Of a stretch of DNA of 34,887 bases, positions 9,537 to 16,808 are shown in pieces. The notes beneath the pieces were generated by a model. That model was not told where the DNA came from, made no database searches, and saw nothing but the letters and a program-made list of their open reading frames with translations. The translations under genes and the position numbers were made by a program. Within the stretch, counting starts at the first letter, position 1, and the number at the start of each line of letters is the position of its first letter. The stretch lies in assembly GCA_027307405.1 (NCBI GenBank), contig DAHUXA010000020.1:1-34887 (forward strand). The letters run 5' to 3'. The stretch is from Hyphomicrobiales bacterium (GTDB lineage: Bacteria > Pseudomonadota > Alphaproteobacteria > Rhizobiales > Xanthobacteraceae).

Positions 9537-9872
9537 TTACGTCCCACCAGCCGACTTGAAGCTCGGCGCGAGATCGCTTGCCGCGGCAAACGCGCCTTTA
9601 GCTTCCACTGACGTGAGCGCCACAGTGGTTCGTAGACCGGTGACACCTCCGCCGCTTCCTGCCGCCAGCAGCACCGCCGCCATCTGAACATCATTCGGGA
9701 CTTCGGCGATGGTCAGAAAATCATATTCCCCGAACGTGAGATAATAGCCCAGCAGCCGGCCGCCGGCCTTCGATAACAAACGCGCCACTGAGTCAGCACG
9801 GTCCTCGGGCTTGACGATCATGCCCTTGATTGCGTCGCGCGTATAACGCCCCTGCGTGATGTAAATCGTCAT
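9537..9872 (-). CDS. GYD domain protein
   Basis: A 111-residue soluble protein with the GYD-family pattern: an N-terminal YITQGRYT, a central KAGGRLLGYYLTFGEYDFL containing the G-E-Y-D signature, and a C-terminal helix. The domain is a dimeric alpha/beta barrel-like fold of unknown biochemical role. The ATG is preceded by GGAGG at a good distance. It stands between the Bug receptor and a lysine-rich protein gene on the same strand. No catalytic residues can be named. Confidence 0.85.
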   Translation of the reverse strand: MTIYITQGRYTRDAIKGMIVKPEDRADSVARLLSKAGGRLLGYYLTFGEYDFLTIAEVPNDVQMAAVLLAAGSGGGVTGLRTTVALTSVEAKGAFAAASDLAPSFKSAGGT

Positions 9873-9963
9873 GCCCTGGCCTCCTGCCGTGCTACATCCG
9901 CGCTGTCCAGAGCATCATAAGGAAACGCCGAGGCAAAATCGCGACAGCGCATTGTTAGAGCGC

Positions 9964-10386
9964 TCAAGCGCGGTCGAGCTGGCTCTCTTTGGCGACGCGT
10001 TCGAAAGCTTCGCCGGAACTTTTAATCCTGTACTGATAATCGTCGCCTTCTGACGGCAGCAGTTTGACCACGATATAGCTACCGGTCGCCGCCGTCCGGC
10101 CAAAGGTCGGCGACGTGTAATAAACCGTTTCACCGACTTGGTATTTGTGCGACCGCACCAGTATTTCAGGCGTGGCCACCGGTTGCACCGGCGGACTAGG
10201 CGTGCGGATCATTTTGGTGGCTTTTGCCGGAAGACCAGCCGTCGCCCGCGTGGTTTTGCCAACCGGTAGACGCGCCGATTTCGATGCCTTTTTCGCCGTA
10301 ACGCGAGTGTCTTTCGCGCTCTTTTTTACGGTTCGCCGTGTCGTCTTGGCGGACCGTCCGGCGGTTTTTGCTGAATGTCTGCTCAT
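9964..10386 (-). CDS. Lys/Arg/Ala-rich N-terminal tail fused to small conserved-type C-terminal domain
   Basis: The ATG at 10386 (MSRHSAKTAG) gives 140 residues. The first ~65 residues are a disordered-looking, strongly basic run of Lys, Arg, Ser, Thr and Ala (KKSAKDTR, AKKASKSAR), resembling histone H1-like tails. The last ~60 residues form a compact, mostly beta segment (KYQVGETVYYTSPTFG, YIVVKLLPSEGDDYQYRIKS). This suggests a nucleic-acid-contacting tail with a separate fold. I do not recognise a named family. The alternative upstream start is a TTG at 10422 and less likely. No good Shine-Dalgarno sequence is seen. Confidence 0.7.
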   Translation of the reverse strand: MSRHSAKTAGRSAKTTRRTVKKSAKDTRVTAKKASKSARLPVGKTTRATAGLPAKATKMIRTPSPPVQPVATPEILVRSHKYQVGETVYYTSPTFGRTAATGSYIVVKLLPSEGDDYQYRIKSSGEAFERVAKESQLDRA

Positions 10387-10556
10387 AGTTTCAATATAGC
10401 AGCAAATTTCGTTTGCGGGCAAAGTTTTTTAGGCCTGAATGCTTGTGTTTTCAATAAGTTAGAGCTCGACTGGTGACCAAACAAGGTTAACGGCACATGA
10501 CGCAAAATCGTCTGGTTTGCTGTCACAATTGGTCGCTAAACGTCCCAAACGAGACC

Positions 10557-10581
10557 GGAACTGCACCTTGTCTGCGGCGTT
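10557..10581 (+). promoter_or_regulatory. EcfG-type general stress promoter upstream of the 65-aa membrane protein
   Basis: GGAAC (10557-10561), a 16-bp spacer, then CGTT (10578-10581) is an exact match to the known alphaproteobacterial sigma-EcfG consensus GGAAC-N16/17-CGTT. The ATG of the small membrane protein lies 29 bp downstream. The match is directly visible; activity is inferred. Confidence 0.75.
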
Positions 10582-10610
10582 TGAGGTCGGGGTACGAGGA
10601 GTTTCACACC

Positions 10611-10808
10611 ATGCGCGTCCTCATCGGAATTCTTCTCGGCATCATACTCACCGTCGGCGGTGCCTACCTTTATGATTCCCACAATGCGGCGACAGCCGCG
10701 AACTCCGTCAACGTGGAGCGGCCGATGGTCAACTGGGATGTCGTCGGCAACAACTGGAATCGCCTCACGGAGCGGGCCCGTGCCGAGTGGGTCCGGCTAG
10801 CCGGCTAA
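10611..10808 (+). CDS. Small single-pass membrane protein (65 aa), VNWD-V family
   Basis: The ATG at 10611 gives 65 residues: one N-terminal hydrophobic helix (RVLIGILLGIILTVGGAYL), a short polar loop, then PMVNWDVVGNNWNRL and an amphipathic C-terminus. A GAGGAG lies about 10 bases ahead, and an exact EcfG promoter lies 29 bp ahead. The larger 103-residue track ORF adds a cysteine-containing N-terminus that reads through this promoter, so I reject that start. The protein is clearly paralogous to the 46-residue product at 14881. No function is known to me; a stress-induced inner-membrane miniprotein is inferred. Confidence 0.8.
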   Translation: MRVLIGILLGIILTVGGAYLYDSHNAATAANSVNVERPMVNWDVVGNNWNRLTERARAEWVRLAG

Positions 10809-10830
10809 CGCAAGCCTCCTCGAGAGCTGG

Positions 10831-11067
10831 TTATCTATCGAGTTGCTCTCGCATACCCACGCGCAGCGCATTGATGATGGCGCGGCGGTCTAATCGCGTG
10901 CCGTCATCGCCCTCTATTAGCAGCGGAATGCGACCGCTCAGTTCCAAATGGCGCGCCCATGACAAGGCGTCATCCAGCATCGCAAATTCCTTGAATAACA
11001 GTTGGGATTTCTCGAGTGGCGAAACGTCAGTTGACCCCTTGGGGCCGCTGTAAACACGATAGTGCAT
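10831..11067 (-). CDS. Conserved-type small soluble protein (78 aa), unknown function
   Basis: A 78-residue protein starting MHYRVYSGP with GAGGTC seven bases before the ATG. The pattern (strand YRVYSGP, helix with LDDALSWARHLE, then RIPLLIEGDDGTRLDR) looks like a compact alpha/beta fold. I do not recognise a named domain. It converges on the 65-residue membrane protein with a 22-bp gap. A near-match EcfG promoter lies 61 bp upstream, so it may belong to the same stress regulon. Confidence 0.65.
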   Translation of the reverse strand: MHYRVYSGPKGSTDVSPLEKSQLLFKEFAMLDDALSWARHLELSGRIPLLIEGDDGTRLDRRAIINALRVGMREQLDR

Positions 11068-11127
11068 ATTTGACCTCGCGACTTTTGACCCCCCGGTAGC
11101 ACGCGCAGCTGCTCGCTTTTGACGAAT

Positions 11128-11152
11128 AACGCGTGACCGCTGATCGGGTTCT
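11128..11152 (-). promoter_or_regulatory. Near-consensus EcfG-type promoter upstream of the 78-aa gene
   Basis: Read on the minus strand this is AGAAC-N16-CGTT, one mismatch from GGAAC-N16-CGTT. It points at the gene starting at 11067, 60 bp downstream. One mismatch makes chance occurrence much more likely than for the four exact sites. Confidence 0.3.
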
Positions 11153-11209
11153 TGACTGGATTTCCTGGCCAGTTCGCCATGCTATCGTGCCGGTTCCAAA
11201 GGAGGGCCG

Positions 11210-12184
11210 ATGCAAGCGGCTTATTATGAGCGGAATGGACCCGCGCGCGAGGTGCTGCGCATTGGCGAAATACAAACACCGCGCGCCGGCCCGGGTGAAG
11301 TGCGCGTCAAGCTCGCCGCCTCGGGGGTCAATCCTTCGGACGTCAAGTCGCGTCAGGGCTCGACTCGCAAGATAGCGTTCCCGCGCGTCATTCCGCACAG
11401 TGATGGGGCCGGCGTGATTGACGAAGTCGGCGACGGCGTGTCGAAATCCCGTATCGGCGAGCGGGTATGGGTATGGAACGGCCAGTGGCGACGCGCTTTT
11501 GGCACCGCAGCCGAGTTTATCGTCGTGCCGACCACGCAGGCGGTCGCTCTACCAAGCAATGTGAGTTTCGAAGCCGGCGCTTGTTTGGGAATCCCCGCCA
11601 TGACAGCTATTCACGCTGTCATTCTCGCCAAGGCCACCAAAGATACGATCCTTTTGGTCTCAGGCGGGGCTGGGGCCGTCAGCCAATACGTCATCCAATT
11701 TGCGAAGGCCCAAGGTGCCGCGGTCATCACTACGGTGTCCTCGCCCGAGAAGGCGAAAGCAGCGCGCGAAGCGGGTGCCGACCATACCATCGACTACAAG
11801 CGTGAGAGTGTTGGCGAACGGGTGATGGAGATCACGGGCAAGCGGGGGGTCGACGTTACGATTGAGATGGACCTGACTGCTAACGCCAAACTCATCCCAA
11901 GCGTCCTGCGGCCGAAGGGCAGCGTCATTGTTTATGGTACCGGACCGGAAGCCGTGCTCCCGGCCGCCTTCTGTTTGATCAACTCTATCCGTTTGCAATT
12001 CTTCCTGGTCTACGAGCTTGACGCGCCCGAGCGCGAACGTGCGCTAGCGGCCATCAATAGCGCGCTCAAAACAGGTTCGCTGCTCAATCGGATAGCACAG
12101 CCCACCTACTCACTGACAGATACCATTGCTGCTCATGAAGCTGTGGAACGAGGCACTATCGGCAATGTCATTGTGACTTTCTGA
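11210..12184 (+). CDS. NADPH:quinone reductase-like (zeta-crystallin type) MDR oxidoreductase
   Basis: A 324-residue medium-chain dehydrogenase/reductase. The N-terminal catalytic domain (PGEVRVKLAASGVNPSDVK) lacks the zinc-ligand pattern of alcohol dehydrogenases. The nucleotide-binding domain contains GGAGAVSQYVIQFAKAQGA and then DHTIDYK, and a C-terminal AHEAVERGTIGNVIV is typical of quinone reductases. It should reduce quinones or reactive carbonyls with NADPH. AGGAGGG stands six bases before the ATG. The MFS gene starts nine bases after its stop, so the two likely form an operon. The true substrate is unknown. Confidence 0.88.
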   Translation: MQAAYYERNGPAREVLRIGEIQTPRAGPGEVRVKLAASGVNPSDVKSRQGSTRKIAFPRVIPHSDGAGVIDEVGDGVSKSRIGERVWVWNGQWRRAFGTAAEFIVVPTTQAVALPSNVSFEAGACLGIPAMTAIHAVILAKATKDTILLVSGGAGAVSQYVIQFAKAQGAAVITTVSSPEKAKAAREAGADHTIDYKRESVGERVMEITGKRGVDVTIEMDLTANAKLIPSVLRPKGSVIVYGTGPEAVLPAAFCLINSIRLQFFLVYELDAPERERALAAINSALKTGSLLNRIAQPTYSLTDTIAAHEAVERGTIGNVIVTF

Positions 12185-12193
12185 GAGTGCGTC

Positions 12194-13387
12194 ATGGGCA
12201 CGACATCACAACGCTTCGGCTGGTATCTGGCAGTGCTCCAGCTGTTCTTCACGTTGTGTTGGACAATCTATGTCATTTACCTCCCGAAACTTGCTGCAAC
12301 CGCAGGACTCGCACCCAAAGCCGTCATCCTTGTACTGATGCTCGATCAGGCCATCTTCACGGTGTGCGATTTCTTCACCGGAATCGCCACCGACAAGGTG
12401 ACGCGTGTGCTAGGTCGGCTTGGTGTGTGGGTTACCGCGGCGACGGCACTGTCCTGCGCTGCATTTTTGATCATGCCTTTGATCGCGGGGCTCGGGACGT
12501 CAATGCTGCTCGCTGTCATCGTTGTCTGGACAGTGACTTCCTCGGCATTGCGCGCACCGCCACTCATGCTGCTCGGCAAATATGCCCGGAAACCCTCGAT
12601 CCCATATCTTTCAGCGCTCGCTTTGCTGGGTACCGGCATTGCCGGCGCGATGGGCCCTTATCTCACCATAGCGTTGCGTGACATCGACCCGCGCATACCT
12701 TTCGCGCTGGCCAGCATCGTACTGATGCTGGTCACGCTCGGCATGATCACAGCCGAACGCAGGCTGGCAGCGGCGCCCCGCCCCGCCAGCCCGCCGGTGC
12801 GTTCGTTCGGCACAATGACCACACCCGCCATCGTGTTTGCGCTCGGCATGATCACGTTGGCGCTCGGCTATCAGATGCATTTCGCAATCGACAGCGCGCC
12901 TCTCTTCCTCCGTTTCACCAATGCGGCCTCGCTGCAATGGCTGATGCCGGTGTTCTGGATCGGCTTCAACATTTCGATGTTCCCGGCGGGTATCATCACA
13001 AACCGCCTCGGCGGTTACACCGTGATGGGCGGTGCTGCCCTCGTCGGCGCGCTCGCTATCCTCGCGGCCCATTTGGCGCAGGGTCTCGGGCAGATGGTGG
13101 TCGCGCAGTTTGCTGCAGGTGCGGCCTGGGGTGCGATTCTTATGAGCGCCTTCACTGTCGCCTTTGCGATTGGCGAGAATGGCGGTGAAGGTCGCATGTC
13201 CGGATTGTTGTTTTCGGCACTGGCATTGGCGACGCTGACGCGTATGGCAACGGTCGCCACCGGCTTCAATGCCGATCCAACGCTCAAGGCGGTGCTTCAA
13301 TGGGTGCCAACTATATGCTGGGCGGCGGCAGGTTCAGCGTTGCTTTATTTGGCGACAGCGGGTGTAAAACGCTGGGTGGCGCGCTAG
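12194..13387 (+). CDS. Major facilitator superfamily (MFS) transporter
   Basis: A 397-residue polytopic membrane protein with about 12 hydrophobic helices split in two halves by a short charged loop around residues 185-205 (AERRLAAAPRPASPPVR). An early acidic DFFTGIATDKVTR resembles the MFS loop 2-3 signature (D-x-x-x-G-x-x-x-D-[KR]). It is probably a proton-driven exporter or importer of small molecules; the substrate cannot be read from the sequence. It follows the quinone reductase by nine bases, which may mean handling of one compound. Its stop overlaps the convergent binding-protein stop at a CTAG. Confidence 0.85.
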   Translation: MGTTSQRFGWYLAVLQLFFTLCWTIYVIYLPKLAATAGLAPKAVILVLMLDQAIFTVCDFFTGIATDKVTRVLGRLGVWVTAATALSCAAFLIMPLIAGLGTSMLLAVIVVWTVTSSALRAPPLMLLGKYARKPSIPYLSALALLGTGIAGAMGPYLTIALRDIDPRIPFALASIVLMLVTLGMITAERRLAAAPRPASPPVRSFGTMTTPAIVFALGMITLALGYQMHFAIDSAPLFLRFTNAASLQWLMPVFWIGFNISMFPAGIITNRLGGYTVMGGAALVGALAILAAHLAQGLGQMVVAQFAAGAAWGAILMSAFTVAFAIGENGGEGRMSGLLFSALALATLTRMATVATGFNADPTLKAVLQWVPTICWAAAGSALLYLATAGVKRWVAR

Positions 13388-14112
13388 GGCGCCACTGACG
13401 CCTCGGGGAAGCCGGCGGCATCAAGAGCGCGCCGCACCAGGCCAGACGTTTTCGCAACTTCAAGCAGCTCGCTCGCAATTTTCAGCGCAATCGGCCGTCC
13501 CTGTGGCACCGCCACTGCGATGCCCGTCTGCTGGAAATTGCCCGGAAGCACGCGTGCACCAGGCAACTTGGGCAGCAACCCTGCAAACGAGTCATGTGAA
13601 AGGGCGAAGGCATCGCCCTGTCCTTGTCGCGCCATCTCGGTCATCTTATCTACGCTCGGCACTTCCTCGACGCTGGCATCCGGCGCAGTCCGACGCGCGC
13701 TGCGCGCGGTCGTCGTGTTGGAGATGGCAACAATTCGGCGGCCCGGCTGATTGACCTCGTCAATGCTCTTAATCGTCGAGCCCGCCGGCACCAAGTAAGT
13801 GCTCGCGATGAAATAATAGGACGGGCCGAAATCCACGCGCTTTGCGCGCTCGGCGTCCTGCGGCATGAAGGCAATGTCACACTCGCCCTTCGCAACCGCA
13901 TCAGTAACCTGACCTGAATTGTCATAGATCTGCAGGGCCAATGGCAACTTCAGTGCCGCCGCGAAACCGCGGATCAAATCGACGGTGACGCCTTTCACAT
14001 CACCTTTGCCGTCCTTGATGGCAAAAAAGGCCGAGGCTGCCGGCGCAACGACCACGCCACCACGAAGCTTTCCTGTAGGTGCCAGCTGCTTGAGGTTTTC
14101 CGGGCTCGCCAT
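13384..14112 (-). CDS. Family 3 (amino-acid type) solute-binding domain protein lacking a signal peptide
   Basis: A 242-residue type II periplasmic-binding fold: TGKLRGGVVVAP, GVTVDLIRGFAAAL, the typical DIAFMPQDAERAKRVDFGPSYY block, then VVAISNTTTAR and a C-terminal hinge helix. The family usually feeds polar amino acids to ABC permeases, but here no export signal is present. The ATG at 14112 begins almost directly at the domain, and an in-frame TAG lies 12 codons upstream, so the reading frame cannot be extended. It may act in the cytoplasm, or it may have lost its signal peptide. No permease or ATPase gene is adjacent. Confidence 0.8.
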   Translation of the reverse strand: MASPENLKQLAPTGKLRGGVVVAPAASAFFAIKDGKGDVKGVTVDLIRGFAAALKLPLALQIYDNSGQVTDAVAKGECDIAFMPQDAERAKRVDFGPSYYFIASTYLVPAGSTIKSIDEVNQPGRRIVAISNTTTARSARRTAPDASVEEVPSVDKMTEMARQGQGDAFALSHDSFAGLLPKLPGARVLPGNFQQTGIAVAVPQGRPIALKIASELLEVAKTSGLVRRALDAAGFPEASVAP

Positions 14113-14199
14113 GACGTCAGCGTTAGCACGCGCCGACGGAGCGGGCTACTGCGCCAGACGTTGCGATAAAATCGCGGCTGTTGTCCTTGCCGACACATC

Positions 14200-14712
14200 C
14201 TACTGCTTGTTCGGTCGGTAGTCCTGATTGGTGAAAGCGGGCCGCGTCGGGCGCGTGATGACGACAAAACCGTTCTCCGTGCCCTGGTGGCAGGCATTAC
14301 AAGCCTGTGTGAGCTTGTCGTAGCCGGCGGTGAAAGCTTTGTAATCCTTGGCCTCGATCGACTTTTCAAGCATGGCGATCTCCTTGGTGATGACCGCGTC
14401 AAGCATCTCCGCCAATGGCAGGTTCTTGAAAACCGGCACGAAATCCTGCACGTCGCCCATGATCTCCTTGATTTCGCCGAGCTGATATTCAGCGAGCGGC
14501 CAGTTGCGGGCCTTGGCGGCAAACCAAAGTTTGTTGTGCTCCACCAAGATCAAATTCATGAATTGCTCCAGGCCGGGCACATAAGCTTTCGGCGTTTCCT
14601 TTCCTGCCGCCTTTGGCGCTTCTTTTGCCTGAATTGATGTCGGCGCTTGAGCGCGAACAGCGAGCGGCAGCGATGCCGCTGCAAGCACGATCCCGACTGT
14701 TAAGCAGCGCAT
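14200..14712 (-). CDS. Exported cytochrome c'-like protein with C-terminal CxxCH
   Basis: The ATG at 14712 (MRCLTVGIV) has GAGG about eight bases upstream and gives 170 residues with a signal peptide ending at VRAQA; the track's start 16 codons earlier is not needed. The body is almost entirely helical, and the single haem-binding motif CNACH (138-142) lies near the C-terminus, as in four-helix cytochromes c' and c556. It should be a periplasmic mono-haem protein, possibly binding small gases or transferring electrons. It is divergent from the 46-residue membrane protein, and an inverted repeat lies in the shared gap. Confidence 0.85.
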   Translation of the reverse strand: MRCLTVGIVLAAASLPLAVRAQAPTSIQAKEAPKAAGKETPKAYVPGLEQFMNLILVEHNKLWFAAKARNWPLAEYQLGEIKEIMGDVQDFVPVFKNLPLAEMLDAVITKEIAMLEKSIEAKDYKAFTAGYDKLTQACNACHQGTENGFVVITRPTRPAFTNQDYRPNKQ

Positions 14713-14783
14713 TTGCGGACCTCGTTTGACGAGCGCGAAATTTCTGTCACCGCGCAGCATTCAATGCAAGCCATGGAAACAAC

Positions 14784-14800
14784 ATTAGAATATATCTAAT
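14784..14800. promoter_or_regulatory. AT-rich 17-bp inverted repeat, possible operator
   Basis: ATTAGA-N5-TCTAAT has perfect 6-bp arms. It lies 72 bp upstream of the cytochrome c'-like start and 80 bp upstream of the 46-residue protein start, in the only AT-rich stretch nearby. It resembles the TTAGAA/TTCTAA style of iron-control elements bound by Irr in rhizobia, but it is not an exact copy as far as I recall. Operator function is inferred. Confidence 0.4.
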
Positions 14801-14880
14801 TTGTATTGCCGCCTTCGCCAAACGTATGAAGCCATAGAAGAGTAGCATCCGTATATACGAAGCGTTCTTGGAGGTGACAT

Positions 14881-15021
14881 ATGAGATTCATTCTGGGCGT
14901 TTTCGTCGGCGCGGCACTGATGGTCGGCAGCGCCTATTTGCACGACACCGGGATGGTGCGGGCGGGCCCGAAGCAGCCGTTCGTGAATTGGGACACGGTT
15001 ATTAAAATGTGGGGACGATAG
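14881..15021 (+). CDS. Very small single-pass membrane protein (46 aa), VNWD-V family
   Basis: This gene is too short for the ORF track. ATG at 14881 is preceded by a near-perfect Shine-Dalgarno GGAGGTGA. The 46-residue product has one hydrophobic helix (RFILGVFVGAALMVGSAYL), then HDTG, and ends FVNWDTVIKMWGR. The start MR-x-x-x-G, the helix ending G-AYL-D, and VNWD-V-x-x-x-W match the 65-residue protein at 10611, so the two are paralogs. The ribosome-binding site and paralogy make it real. It ends nine bases before the convergent mccB stop. No EcfG promoter is seen ahead of it, unlike its paralog. Function unknown. Confidence 0.82.
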   Translation: MRFILGVFVGAALMVGSAYLHDTGMVRAGPKQPFVNWDTVIKMWGR

Positions 15022-15030
15022 TCGGCCTGA

Positions 15031-16638
15031 TCACATCCTAAATACACCAAACCGCGTCTCCGGCACCGGCGCATTAAGCGTTGCGGAGAACGCCAGCGCC
15101 AGCACACGGCGCGTTTCCGACGGCGCGATGATGCCGTCGTCCCACAACCGCGCAGTGGCGTAATAAGGATTGCCCTCGGTCTCAAATTGATCGCGCAACG
15201 GTTGTTTAAATTCTTCCTCCTCGACTTCTGACCATTTGCCGCCGCCCGCCTCGATATTGTCGCGCTTGACGGTCGCCAGCACGCTCGCTGCTTGTTCACC
15301 CCCCATCACGGAGATGCGTGCGTTAGGCCAGGTGAAGAGGAACCGAGGACCATAAGCGCGCCCGCACATACCGTAATTTCCGGCGCCGTACGAACCGCCG
15401 ATGATGAGCGTGATCTTGGGGACCTGCGCGCAGGCGACTGCCGTCACCATCTTCGCGCCGTCTTTAGCAATCCCACCGGCCTCGTACTCACGTCCAACCA
15501 TGAAGCCGACAATGTTTTGCAAGAACAGGAGCGGAATGCGGCGCTGGCAGCAAAGCTCGATGAAGTGCGCGGCCTTAAGTGCGCTTTCGGAAAAAAGAAT
15601 TCCATTGTTACCAAGAATGCCAATCGGCATCCCGTGAATGTGTGCGAAGCCCGCAACCAATGTCGAGCCGTATAGCGCTTTGAATTCGTCGAACTCGGAC
15701 GCGTCTACGACGCGGGCAATGACCTCACGCACATCGTACTGTTTCTTCAGATCGACCGGCACAATTCCGTCCAGCTCGTCCCCGTCGAGTGTGGGATCGC
15801 GTGATTTCATCAACGGAATGTTGACGGCCTTTTTCGTGTTCAAGTTGGCGGCAATACGACGCGCGATGCTCAGGGCATGATGATCATCTTGCGCGTAGTG
15901 GTCGGCGACCCCGGATTTGCGCGCATGCACGTCGGCGCCACCCAATTCCTCTGCGCTCACGACTTCGCCAGTCGCAGCCTTTACCAGCGGCGGACCGCCC
16001 AGAAAGATCGTGCCCTGATTCTTGACGATGATCGTTTCGTCCGACATGGCTGGCACATAAGCGCCGCCCGCCGTGCAGGAGCCCATCACGACCGCTATCT
16101 GAGGAATCCCGAGCGAAGATAGCGTTGCCTGATTGTAGAAGATGCGGCCGAAATGCTCGCGATCAGGAAAAACCTCGGTCTGGTGCGGCAAGTTCGCGCC
16201 GCCGCTATCGACCAGATAGATGCAAGGCAATCGATTTTCGCGTGCGATCTCCTGTGCGCGCAAATGTTTTTTGACCGTCATCGGAAAGTAGGTGCCGCCC
16301 TTGATGGTGGAGTCGTTGCAGACAACCACGCATTCGCGACCTTCAATGCGGCCGATACCGGTGATCAGGCCTGCTCCGTGAATCGCATCGTCATACATGC
16401 CGTTGGCGGCAAGCGGCGAGAGTTCGAGAAAAGGTGAACCGGGATCGATCAGATTCATAACCCGGTCGCGCGGCAACAACTTGCCGCGGCCCACATGCCG
16501 CTCGCGCGCCCGCTCCGGCCCGCCCAAAGCCGCTTCGTCGCGTCGCGTCTGCAACTCCGACACCAGCGCGCGCATTCGTTCCGCGTTGGCACGAAATTCG
16601 GCGGCTTTTTTATCGATCGATGACGACAGAATCGCCAA
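15031..16638 (-). CDS. mccB: Methylcrotonyl-CoA carboxylase carboxyltransferase (beta) subunit
   Basis: A biotin-dependent carboxyltransferase of 535 residues, the usual size for the methylcrotonyl-CoA enzyme. Crotonase-fold motifs are present: GKLLPRDRV early, then [28 protein letters not shown], and in the C-terminal half [18 protein letters not shown] and [11 protein letters not shown]. The GGANLPHQ block is characteristic of methylcrotonyl-CoA rather than propionyl-CoA carboxylases. I choose a TTG start at 16638 because AGGGAGG lies seven bases ahead; the track's ATG at 16704 would add 22 atypical residues across that ribosome site. It is separated from mccA by unrelated genes on both strands. 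Confidence 0.92.
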   Translation of the reverse strand: MAILSSSIDKKAAEFRANAERMRALVSELQTRRDEAALGGPERARERHVGRGKLLPRDRVMNLIDPGSPFLELSPLAANGMYDDAIHGAGLITGIGRIEGRECVVVCNDSTIKGGTYFPMTVKKHLRAQEIARENRLPCIYLVDSGGANLPHQTEVFPDREHFGRIFYNQATLSSLGIPQIAVVMGSCTAGGAYVPAMSDETIIVKNQGTIFLGGPPLVKAATGEVVSAEELGGADVHARKSGVADHYAQDDHHALSIARRIAANLNTKKAVNIPLMKSRDPTLDGDELDGIVPVDLKKQYDVREVIARVVDASEFDEFKALYGSTLVAGFAHIHGMPIGILGNNGILFSESALKAAHFIELCCQRRIPLLFLQNIVGFMVGREYEAGGIAKDGAKMVTAVACAQVPKITLIIGGSYGAGNYGMCGRAYGPRFLFTWPNARISVMGGEQAASVLATVKRDNIEAGGGKWSEVEEEEFKQPLRDQFETEGNPYYATARLWDDGIIAPSETRRVLALAFSATLNAPVPETRFGVFRM

Positions 16639-16725
16639 GGGCCCCTCCCTATCAGAAGGAAAGTTGCCTTGATGGAACCCGGAACGCAATGGTGGCCAAC
16701 CCAACGTTGCAATTCAGCAATCTGC

Positions 16726-16751
16726 GGAACCGACCGGTGCGGCTAAACGTT
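16726..16751 (+). promoter_or_regulatory. EcfG-type general stress promoter upstream of the DUF1236 gene
   Basis: GGAAC (16726-16730), 17-bp spacer, CGTT (16748-16751): an exact match to the sigma-EcfG consensus. The GTG start of the DUF1236 gene lies 57 bp downstream. It sits in the divergent gap with mccB. Confidence 0.75.
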
Positions 16752-16808
16752 TCCGCACGAGGTCTCGACATCGTCGGGAAGTTCGAGGGGCATCCAGAGG
16801 AGGATTCC

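Noticed and set aside
12611-13300. 229-aa minus-strand ORF inside the MFS gene
   Set aside because: Composition (many Arg/His/Gln/Glu, no hydrophobic core) is what antisense of a membrane protein gives; no start context or motif.
14831-14880. EcfG-like promoter for the 46-aa paralog
   Set aside because: CGTT occurs just before the ribosome site, but no GGAAC or one-mismatch version lies 16-17 bp upstream of it.
16681-16708. A further GGAAC followed by CGTT upstream of the DUF1236 gene
   Set aside because: The spacer is 19 bp, outside the 16-17 bp range of EcfG promoters; the neighbouring 17-bp site is exact.
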